Below, one piece after another: positions 1-5,549 of a stretch of 5,549 nt of DNA. Within the stretch, counting starts at the first letter, position 1, and each line of letters begins with the position of its first letter. The position numbers and the translations under genes are program-made. The stretch covers positions 1 through 5,549 of the forward strand of contig JAGLUD010000296.1 of assembly GCA_023134935.1 (NCBI GenBank), in the 5' to 3' direction. The notes below the pieces were generated by a model that ran no database searches, had not been told where the DNA came from, and saw nothing but the letters and a program-made list of their open reading frames with translations. Source of the stretch: Paracoccaceae bacterium. GTDB taxonomy: Bacteria > Pseudomonadota > Alphaproteobacteria > Rhodobacterales > Rhodobacteraceae.

Positions 1-2972
1 GGACCCGTGAAGCGCGGTTGTTCAAATATGGGTCTGGTACTGGTACGAACTTCAGCTCGCTTCGTGGTTCGAACGAGACTTTGGCGGGGGGCGGCAAGTC
101 TTCTGGCTTGATGTCTTTCCTTAAGATTGGCGATCGCGCAGCGGGTGCTATCAAGTCTGGCGGCACTACGCGCCGTGCGGCGAAGATGGTTATCTGTGAT
201 ATGGACCATCCGGATGTTGAAGAATTCATCAACTGGAAAGTTATTGAAGAACAAAAGGTTGCAGCGCTTGTTGCAGGTTCCAAAATCCATGAGCAACGCT
301 TGAACGAGATTTTCGCGGCGATCCGTGCATGGGACGGTGCCGAGGCGGATGCGTTCGATCCGAAGGTTAACGCGGGCCTTAAGGCTGCTGTTCGTTCCGC
401 CAAGAAAATGTCGGTTCCTGAAACGTATGTGAAACGGGTTTTGCAGTATGCAGAGCAGGGTTTTGCCAGCATCGAATTCCCGACTTACGACACTGATTGG
501 GATTCCGAGGCGTATTTGACGGTTTCTGGTCAGAACTCCAATAACTCGGTTCGTGTAACGGATGCTTTCTTGCAGGCTGTTAAGGATGATGCGGATTGGG
601 AATTGCTTCGCCGTACTGACGGAAGCGTTGCGAAAACTGTTAAGGCGGCTGACCTTTGGGATCAAGTTGGCCACGCTGCATGGGCTTGTGCCGATCCGGG
701 TATCCAGTTCCATGACACGATCAATGATTGGCATACGTGCCCGGAAGATGGCGCGATCCGTGGGTCAAACCCTTGTTCGGAATACATGTTCTTGGATGAT
801 ACGGCGTGTAACCTAGCCTCGATGAACTTGTTGACGTTCTTGCATGATGGCGTTTTTGATGCGGACGGTTATATCCACGCTTGTCGTCTTTGGACGATGA
901 CGTTGGAAGTTTCCGTGCTTATGGCGCAGTTCCCGTCCAAGGAAATTGCCGAGCTGTCATACAAATTCCGTACGCTTGGTCTTGGCTATGCCAATATCGG
1001 CGGGTTGCTGATGAATATGGGCTTTGGCTACGATTCTGTTGAGGGGCGCGCGCTTGGTGCGGCTTTGACAGCGATCCTGACGGGCGTTGCATATAAGACG
1101 TCAGCCGAGATGGCTAAGGAATTGGGGCCGTTTGACGGTTATGCCAAGAATGCCGACCACATGTTGCGCGTGATGCGTAACCACCGCCGTGCGGCTTATG
1201 GCGAGACGAAAGGGTATGAGGGCTTGGCTGTGATGCCGGTTCCTTTGGATCACGATAATTGCCCTGACGGTCAATTGATCAACCTTGCGCATAAAGCGTG
1301 GGATGATGCGCTGAAGCTGGGCGAAGAGCATGGATACCGCAACGCGCAGGTTTCCGTGATTGCACCGACTGGCACAATTGGTCTGGTGATGGATTGTGAT
1401 ACAACCGGTATCGAGCCTGACTTCGCGCTGGTGAAATTCAAGAAACTTGCTGGTGGCGGGTATTTCAAAATCATCAACCGCTCGGTTCCTGCAGCGCTTA
1501 GCAATCTTGGGTACTCAACAAGCCAGATTGAAGAGATTACGTCTTATGCAGTTGGGCATGGTACGATTGGCAATGCGCCGGGGATTAACCATACTTCATT
1601 GCTGGGACATGGGTTTAGTGCGGTCGAGATTGATAAGGTCGAGGCAGCGATGCCGACAGCGTTTGACATCAAGTTTGTGTTTAACCAATGGACTTTAGGC
1701 GAAGATTTCTGCCGTAAAACCCTTGGAATCCCTCAGGAAAAGCTGAACGATCCATCGTTCGACCTGCTGCGCCACCTTGGCTATACGCGCCAGCAAATCA
1801 GCGATGCAAACAACCATGTTTGTGGAACGATGACGCTGGAAGGTTCACCATTCCTTAAGGAAGAGCACTATAAAGTCTTCGATTGTGCGAATGTTTGTGG
1901 ACGAATTGGCAAGCGCTATCTGAGCGTGAGCAGCCACATCAATATGATGGCCGCAGCGCAGAGCTTTATTTCTGGCGCTATCTCGAAAACCATCAACATG
2001 CCGAATGATGCGACAATCGAGGAATGTAAGGCGGCTTATGAGCTTAGCTGGTCCTTGGGTGTGAAGGCGAATGCGCTTTATCGTGATGGTTCCAAACTGT
2101 CGCAGCCGCTTTCGTCTGCTTTGATCGATGATGAAGATGAGGATCTGGAAGAAATCCTGAACGAGGCGCCTGTGGCGGATCGCCCAGCGATTTTGGCCGA
2201 GAAGATCGTCGAGAAAATCATCGTGCAGGAAGTTGCGCGAGGTCGTGAAAAACTGCCGCAACGCCGTAAAGGCTATACGCAGAAGGCCGTTGTCGGTGGA
2301 CATAAGGTTTATCTACGTACTGGTGAGTATGAAGACGGCAATCTTGGTGAAATCTTTATTGATATGCACAAAGAAGGCGCTGGTTTCCGCGCGATGATGA
2401 ATAACTTTGCCATCGCGATCTCCGTCGGGTTGCAATATGGCGTGCCGCTCGAAGAGTTTGTTGATGCGTTTACGTTTACGCGCTTCGAGCCTGCGGGCAT
2501 GGTGCAAGGTAATGACAGCATCAAGAATGCGACCTCGATCCTTGATTATATCTTCCGAGAGCTGGCTGTTTCCTATCTGGACCGCACTGATTTGGCGCAC
2601 GTACAGCCAAGTGGCGAGAGCTTTGATACCGTGGGTCGCGGGGCCGAGGAAGGCGTTAGCAACATAAGTGATATCGGCGGCGAGGCTGCTAAATCTTCTA
2701 TCGATATGATCCGCCAGATTTCGTCCACCGGGTATTTGCGTAAGCGTGTACCGGATGAATTGGTCGGGATGCAGGCCGTGGTGGAAACCGCGACAGCAAC
2801 GATAAGTGAAACCGTGACTATGACATCAGCCGCGGTAATGGATGACCGGACTAAAGCGAAGATGCAGGGCTACGAGGGTGATCCTTGTGGCGAATGCGGG
2901 AACTTCACTTTGGTGCGCAACGGAACCTGTATGAAGTGTAACACTTGCGGGGGGACCTCTGGGTGTAGCTGA
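1..2972 (+). CDS. nrdJ: Adenosylcobalamin-dependent class II ribonucleoside-diphosphate reductase, 5' partial
   Basis: This enzyme reduces ribonucleotides to deoxyribonucleotides for DNA synthesis in the cytoplasm, using adenosylcobalamin to generate a thiyl radical, so it needs no oxygen-dependent partner subunit. The reading frame is open to the window edge (first full codon at 3, [12 protein letters not shown]...), so the TTG at 18 is an internal Leu and not the start. 989 residues are visible; relatives are around 1,200, so roughly 200-230 residues are missing. Seen: the [13 protein letters not shown] segment at the start; NPCSE with the expected thiyl-radical Cys at 774-776; its reducing partner Cys in DTACNL at 807-809; APTGTIG at 1362-1382; an acidic linker near 2124-2165; and a TSCPD-type domain at about 2290-2600. 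The tail has six Cys (codons at 2886, 2895, 2928, 2937, 2946, 2964), matching the zinc-binding, redox-relay tail known for many class II enzymes. The other reducing Cys should lie upstream of the window. No frameshift is seen. Confidence 0.97.
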   Translation, partial: TREARLFKYGSGTGTNFSSLRGSNETLAGGGKSSGLMSFLKIGDRAAGAIKSGGTTRRAAKMVICDMDHPDVEEFINWKVIEEQKVAALVAGSKIHEQRLNEIFAAIRAWDGAEADAFDPKVNAGLKAAVRSAKKMSVPETYVKRVLQYAEQGFASIEFPTYDTDWDSEAYLTVSGQNSNNSVRVTDAFLQAVKDDADWELLRRTDGSVAKTVKAADLWDQVGHAAWACADPGIQFHDTINDWHTCPEDGAIRGSNPCSEYMFLDDTACNLASMNLLTFLHDGVFDADGYIHACRLWTMTLEVSVLMAQFPSKEIAELSYKFRTLGLGYANIGGLLMNMGFGYDSVEGRALGAALTAILTGVAYKTSAEMAKELGPFDGYAKNADHMLRVMRNHRRAAYGETKGYEGLAVMPVPLDHDNCPDGQLINLAHKAWDDALKLGEEHGYRNAQVSVIAPTGTIGLVMDCDTTGIEPDFALVKFKKLAGGGYFKIINRSVPAALSNLGYSTSQIEEITSYAVGHGTIGNAPGINHTSLLGHGFSAVEIDKVEAAMPTAFDIKFVFNQWTLGEDFCRKTLGIPQEKLNDPSFDLLRHLGYTRQQISDANNHVCGTMTLEGSPFLKEEHYKVFDCANVCGRIGKRYLSVSSHINMMAAAQSFISGAISKTINMPNDATIEECKAAYELSWSLGVKANALYRDGSKLSQPLSSALIDDEDEDLEEILNEAPVADRPAILAEKIVEKIIVQEVARGREKLPQRRKGYTQKAVVGGHKVYLRTGEYEDGNLGEIFIDMHKEGAGFRAMMNNFAIAISVGLQYGVPLEEFVDAFTFTRFEPAGMVQGNDSIKNATSILDYIFRELAVSYLDRTDLAHVQPSGESFDTVGRGAEEGVSNISDIGGEAAKSSIDMIRQISSTGYLRKRVPDELVGMQAVVETATATISETVTMTSAAVMDDRTKAKMQGYEGDPCGECGNFTLVRNGTCMKCNTCGGTSGCS

Positions 2973-2985
2973 TTTACAGACAGGT

Positions 2986-3017
2986 GGAGGTATTGCTTAT
3001 CTGCTAAGCATACCTCC
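2986..3017 (+). repeat. Inverted repeat: 13-bp hairpin with one bulged T, just after nrdJ
   Basis: The left arm GGAGGTAT (2986-2993) plus GCTTA (2995-2999) pairs fully with TAAGC (3005-3009) plus ATACCTCC (3010-3017). There is a single bulged T at 2994 and a five-base loop at 3000-3004. The stem begins 13 nt after the nrdJ stop. It has no U-tract behind it, so it is not a terminator by itself. One arm contains a Shine-Dalgarno-like GGAGG and the other its complement ACCTCC. No coding sequence needs this pairing. It could stabilise the nrdJ mRNA 3' end or be part of a small RNA; function is unknown. Confidence 0.7.
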
Positions 3018-3018
3018 G

Positions 3019-3072
3019 GCGTTCAGGCCGCAGGCAACGAACCGAGCGGTAATAATGGAGAGCCTGAAACGC
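3019..3072 (+). repeat. Inverted repeat: 10-bp stem with a large internal loop, between hairpin 1 and the terminator
   Basis: GCGTTCAGGC (3019-3028) pairs with GCCTGAAACGC (3062-3072) over ten base pairs with one bulged A. It encloses 33 nt, in which CGC (3029-3031) may pair weakly with GCG (3046-3048). It starts one base after the first hairpin ends and finishes six bases before the terminator stem, so the three helices are packed almost end to end. A long stem closing an unpaired, purine-rich interior is more typical of a structured RNA than of a simple terminator. I do not recognise it as a known riboswitch or RNA family. Confidence 0.6.
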
Positions 3073-3078
3073 AAAACT

Positions 3079-3110
3079 GGGGGATGGTTATGCCATCCCC
3101 CTTATTTTGT
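3079..3110. terminator. Rho-independent terminator, possibly shared by convergent nrdJ and ilvN
   Basis: A perfect 9-bp stem GGGGGATGG (3079-3087) / CCATCCCCC (3093-3101) closes a five-base loop TTATG. On the plus strand it is followed by TTATTTTGTT, an adequate U-rich tract for ending nrdJ transcription, although an A and a G interrupt it. Read on the minus strand, the same stem is followed by AGTTTTGCG, a short U-run, so it could also stop transcripts leaving ilvN (stop codon at 3143-3145), though less efficiently. Its place between two converging genes fits a two-way terminator. Confidence 0.85.
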
Positions 3111-3142
3111 TCACATTAGAAATATTGTGTAACTAACTGATA

Positions 3143-3703
3143 TTAAAGGCCACGAGCCAAAGCTGCGACACCAGTTCGGGCTACATCAGTTAGACCCAAT
3201 GGGCGCATAAGTTCGACGAACGCGTCGATTTTTTCTGGCGTTCCGGTGATTTCAAACACGAAACTTGCAAGTGTTGTATCAACAACATTTGCGCGGAAAA
3301 TATCAGCCAGACGCAGGGCTTCGACGCGCTTATCGCCGTCACCGGTTACCTTCAACATCGCCAATTCGCGTTCAACGGATGGGCCATCAACCGTTAGATC
3401 ATTGACGCTATGGATGGGAACCATGCGGTCAAGTTGTGCTTTTATCTGTTCGATTACTGCCGGGGTTCCGGTGGTTACGATGGTGACGCGGGATAGGTGG
3501 CCCTCGTGATCCGTTTCGGCAACTGTCAGGCTGTCGATGTTGTAGCCACGACCGGAAAACAGGCCGATAACGCGGGCCAGAACGCCGGCTTCGTTATCAA
3601 CGATTACGGTTAGGGTGTGGGTTTCGATCTCGTCACCGAGGGGGTTCTTAAGGTCGTAAGCGCTTTTCTTGGAAGCACCTTTTTTCAAAGCAAGAGCGTT
3701 CAT
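3143..3703 (-). CDS. ilvN: Acetolactate synthase regulatory (small) subunit
   Basis: This is the regulatory subunit of acetohydroxyacid synthase; it activates the IlvB catalytic subunit and confers feedback inhibition by valine. The 186-residue length is normal for alphaproteobacteria. Residues 1-27 are a lysine-rich leader. An ACT domain follows at about 28-105 and the small-subunit C-terminal domain at about 108-184 (VERELAML, RVEALRLADIF, FVFEITG, GVAALARG). Asn37, Gly40 and Asn55 align with E. coli IlvH Asn11, Gly14 and Asn29, which bind valine, so feedback control is predicted to be intact. The ATG at 3703 is supported by AAGGA seven bases upstream and by the typical N-terminus. It is the third visible gene of the ilv string, 50 nt after the sulfotransferase gene. 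The symbol ilvH is also used for this family. Confidence 0.96.
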   Translation of the reverse strand: MNALALKKGASKKSAYDLKNPLGDEIETHTLTVIVDNEAGVLARVIGLFSGRGYNIDSLTVAETDHEGHLSRVTIVTTGTPAVIEQIKAQLDRMVPIHSVNDLTVDGPSVERELAMLKVTGDGDKRVEALRLADIFRANVVDTTLASFVFEITGTPEKIDAFVELMRPLGLTDVARTGVAALARGL

Positions 3704-3710
3704 CGTGTTT

Positions 3711-3715
3711 TCCTT
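3711..3715 (-). promoter_or_regulatory. Ribosome binding site of ilvN
   Basis: On the minus strand AAGGA lies seven bases before the ilvN ATG, in an A-rich context, and supports the chosen start. The 50-nt gap to the sulfotransferase gene holds this site and nothing else I can recognise: no promoter-like pair of boxes and no hairpin, so ilvN is probably read from the upstream ilvB transcript. Confidence 0.75.
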
Positions 3716-3753
3716 TTTATCGGCTTTAGTGTCGGCAATATGGGACCGAATGT

Positions 3754-4512
3754 CTAGATGCGGAGTTCGTTGGGCGGGGGCAGCACGATGCTGCCGTCTG
3801 TTGGAAGGTTAGGCTTGCGGTCGATTAACCGAGTGAGGAGAGGGGCGAATTCGTGGGCTAAATCGCGGTCGTCCTGATCCGGCATCTCGGATTTATAGCG
3901 TTGGCTAATACCCTTGTTGAACTGGGTGAACCGCCCATCAAGGACTTTGTTAACGATCTTTTCAGGGTCTCCGGAAATGTCCAATTGGTTAAGAATGCGT
4001 TGCGCGGTGGCTTGCATGTCGAATGCGATGTCCTCGAAATCCAGCGGCAGGACTTTTGGCAGGCGAAGCCATGCGGTTAGGCTGTCGCATTGATTGCGGA
4101 TGCCGGATTTGGCGTCCTCTAGCGTTTGGATTTCGGCGAACGCGGGGTTGCCTTGTGCGCGGGCGCGTTTGCCATGGTCTAGCATCGAAAGCGCCATGTC
4201 GCGTGGGTCGCGGTAACAGGCGTGCGCGATGGCTTGGCCGTTCTGGATCAGGCGCACCACTGACGGGTCGGGGCGGGTGTGGGTTTTGATAACAATCGGG
4301 TGGCCGATGGTTTGCACAAATTCCCACAGTTCATCTGCTTGATCGTCGGTGAAGTGTTGACCGAAGTTCAGTTTTTTGTTCGGGCCGATCAGGCTTTCGG
4401 GCAGGCGGTGTTGTTCATACCCAGCCTGCGAAAGCGCCTCGCTGACCATGTGAAAGGCCAGCGTGGTGCCGCATTTTGTCATTCCGTAACTGAAATATAT
4501 CAGAGGTTTCAT
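3754..4512 (-). CDS. Sulfotransferase-family protein (PAPS-dependent), substrate unknown
   Basis: This 252-residue protein carries the marks of the P-loop sulfotransferases, which move a sulfuryl group from PAPS to a hydroxyl or amine. An opening beta strand IYFSYG leads into the 5'-phosphosulfate loop MTKCGTT (Lys13, Gly15, Thr16, Thr17). KTH at 76-78 matches the catalytic Lys/His of cytosolic sulfotransferases. YRDPRDMALSM has Arg101 and Ser109 at the eight-residue spacing of the 3'-phosphate site. FNKGISQRYKSEM near 198-210 resembles the conserved C-terminal Gly/Lys segment. No signal peptide or membrane segment is visible, so it is likely cytoplasmic. The loop reads TKCGT where PKSGT is usual. 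The ATG at 4512 fits because the first core strand starts at residue 4, but its 17-nt leader has no clear Shine-Dalgarno, so it may be translated by coupling to ilvB. It sits between ilvB and ilvN in the same direction. The family is likely; the acceptor cannot be inferred. Confidence 0.85.
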   Translation of the reverse strand: MKPLIYFSYGMTKCGTTLAFHMVSEALSQAGYEQHRLPESLIGPNKKLNFGQHFTDDQADELWEFVQTIGHPIVIKTHTRPDPSVVRLIQNGQAIAHACYRDPRDMALSMLDHGKRARAQGNPAFAEIQTLEDAKSGIRNQCDSLTAWLRLPKVLPLDFEDIAFDMQATAQRILNQLDISGDPEKIVNKVLDGRFTQFNKGISQRYKSEMPDQDDRDLAHEFAPLLTRLIDRKPNLPTDGSIVLPPPNELRI

Positions 4513-4529
4513 GGGTTTGCACCGCGTAG

Positions 4530-5549
4530 TTAAACTAACGCCGCACCTTTGCCGGTGATTGCGTCCTCGACTTTTTCGTCGCCCATGATCATCTCGTTAT
4601 GGGCTGCGCCACTGGGGATCATCGGAAAACAGTTTTCGTGCTTCTCGACCAGACAATCGAAAATGACTGGGCCGTCGTAATCCAGCATCTCCATGATTGC
4701 GTCATCCAGATCCGCAGGATCGGAACAGCGGATGCCTTTGGCCCCGAAGGCCTCGGCCAACTTCACGAAGTCGGGCAGGGATTCAGACCAGCTTTGCGAA
4801 TAGCGCGAGCCGTGCAGAAGTTCCTGCCACTGGCGAACCATCCCTAGGCGTTCGTTGTTCAAGATAAACTGTTTTGTCGGCAGGTTAAACTGGATCGCCG
4901 TGCCCATTTCCTGCATGTTCATCAGCCAGCTTGCTTCGCCCGCGACGTTGATAACCAGCGCGTCAGGGTGGGCGATTTGTACGCCCATGGAAGCCGGAGT
5001 GCCGTAGCCCATCGTGCCCAAACCGCCGGAAGTCATGAAGCGGTGCGGGTCCTCAAAGGTCAGGTATTGTGCGGCCCACATCTGGTGTTGGCCCACTTCG
5101 GTCGTGATATAACGGTCACGGCCTTTGGTCAGGGCTTCAAGCCGCTCAAGCGCGTATTGGGGTTTGATGATGGTGTCGGAACCCTTGTACTTCAGGCAAT
5201 CGACAGCTTTCCACTCGGCAACCTGCGCTTGCCATTTGGCGATGCCCGCGGCGTTGGTTTTACGACCGCGTGATTTCCAAACCTTCAGCATATCTTCCAG
5301 AACATGGCCGATATCACCGATGATAGGCGTGTCCACATGGATGATTTTATTGATTGAGGACGGGTCGATGTCGATGTGTACCTTGAAGCTGTTCGGGCTA
5401 AACGCATCGGTGCGGCCAGTGATACGGTCGTCAAAACGTGCGCCAACGCACAACATGAAGTCACAGTCGTGCATGGCCATATTGGCTTCGTATGTGCCGT
5501 GCATGCCCAGCATTCCCAGCCAGTTATCGCCGGATGCAGGGTAGGCGCC
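4530..5549 (-). CDS. ilvB: Acetolactate synthase catalytic (large) subunit, 5' partial
   Basis: The catalytic subunit joins pyruvate with pyruvate or 2-ketobutyrate, using thiamine diphosphate and FAD, in the first shared step of branched-chain amino acid synthesis. The frame is open to the window edge (GAYPASGDNWLGMLGMHG...), so the Met at 5513 is internal. 339 residues are visible, and about 240 N-terminal ones, including the catalytic Glu region, lie outside. The central domain shows GARFDDRITGR near 5420. The C-terminal thiamine-diphosphate domain has GEASWLMNMQE ending in ILNN; Asn232 (partial numbering) aligns with a metal ligand, and the usual Asp ligand is replaced by Glu205. GMVRQW supplies the Trp that in AHAS favours 2-ketobutyrate. 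The end, ENCFPMIPSGAAHNEM, is typical. The gene precedes the sulfotransferase gene by 17 nt and presumably carries the operon promoter outside the window. ilvI or ilvG are alternative names for the family; partner ilvN nearby favours biosynthetic AHAS. Confidence 0.96.
   Translation of the reverse strand, partial: GAYPASGDNWLGMLGMHGTYEANMAMHDCDFMLCVGARFDDRITGRTDAFSPNSFKVHIDIDPSSINKIIHVDTPIIGDIGHVLEDMLKVWKSRGRKTNAAGIAKWQAQVAEWKAVDCLKYKGSDTIIKPQYALERLEALTKGRDRYITTEVGQHQMWAAQYLTFEDPHRFMTSGGLGTMGYGTPASMGVQIAHPDALVINVAGEASWLMNMQEMGTAIQFNLPTKQFILNNERLGMVRQWQELLHGSRYSQSWSESLPDFVKLAEAFGAKGIRCSDPADLDDAIMEMLDYDGPVIFDCLVEKHENCFPMIPSGAAHNEMIMGDEKVEDAITGKGAALV

Noticed and set aside
18..20. TTG at 18 as the nrdJ start codon
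   Set aside because: The frame is open back to base 1 and encodes TREARL immediately before, which continues the family's conserved segment, so the gene begins upstream of the window.
1845..2303. A 152-codon open frame antisense to nrdJ
   Set aside because: It is a shadow of the nrdJ codon pattern. The sense strand encodes a well-conserved enzyme throughout, and the antisense product matches no family I recognise.
3041..3050. Palindrome ACCGAGCGGT as an operator
   Set aside because: The arms are only four bases with a two-base centre, there is no promoter nearby, and it falls inside the interior loop of hairpin 2.
2973..3119. The nrdJ frame stays open for 48 codons past its stop, encoding NEPSGNNGEPETQNW and similar
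   Set aside because: There is no ATG, GTG or TTG until 3084, which lies inside the terminator. NrdJ already ends with the expected Cys-rich tail, so stop-codon read-through is not needed. Another frame is also open here, so openness is weak evidence.
3055..3132. A 25-codon ORF (MESLKRKTGGWLCHPPYFVH...) inside the intergenic region
   Set aside because: It has no Shine-Dalgarno sequence, runs straight through the terminator stem, and overlaps the stem of hairpin 2. The stems explain the sequence better than a peptide does. Conservation with a coding signature would change this view.
5125..5544. A 139-codon plus-strand open frame opposite ilvB
   Set aside because: It lies entirely within the coding sequence of ilvB, whose protein is clearly recognisable. 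The opposite-strand product is Ser/Arg-rich with no domain.

Overview
The window looks like ordinary chromosomal housekeeping DNA from an alphaproteobacterium, most likely Rhodobacterales (Roseobacter group). This rests on three protein impressions made from memory, not on a search: the long class II ribonucleotide reductase (NrdJ) with a Cys-rich tail, the IlvN N-terminus with its lysine-rich leader before the ACT domain, and the GEASW variant of the thiamine-diphosphate motif in IlvB. Base composition is moderate for that group.

Layout. Positions 1-2972 (+) hold the 3' four-fifths or so of nrdJ; its start lies before the window. Positions 2973-3142 are a 170-nt intergenic stretch between convergent genes. 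It contains three consecutive hairpins, the last of which is a strong 9-bp rho-independent-type terminator stem. Positions 3143-5549 on the minus strand form a tight unidirectional gene string, in transcription order: ilvB (acetolactate synthase large subunit, start outside the window), a PAPS-dependent sulfotransferase-family gene after a 17-nt gap, and ilvN (acetolactate synthase regulatory subunit) after a 50-nt gap.

How the genes work together. IlvB and IlvN form acetohydroxyacid synthase, the first common enzyme of valine, leucine and isoleucine synthesis; the valine-site residues of IlvN are intact. The sulfotransferase has no evident link to branched-chain amino acid synthesis, yet it sits inside the ilvB-ilvN pair with gaps that suggest co-transcription. 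NrdJ makes deoxyribonucleotides with adenosylcobalamin and is a separate unit facing the ilv string.

I found no mobile element, CRISPR array, tRNA, rRNA or defence system, and no clearly new biological system. The two places worth a second look are the sulfotransferase embedded in the ilv operon and the structured sequence between the nrdJ stop and the terminator.
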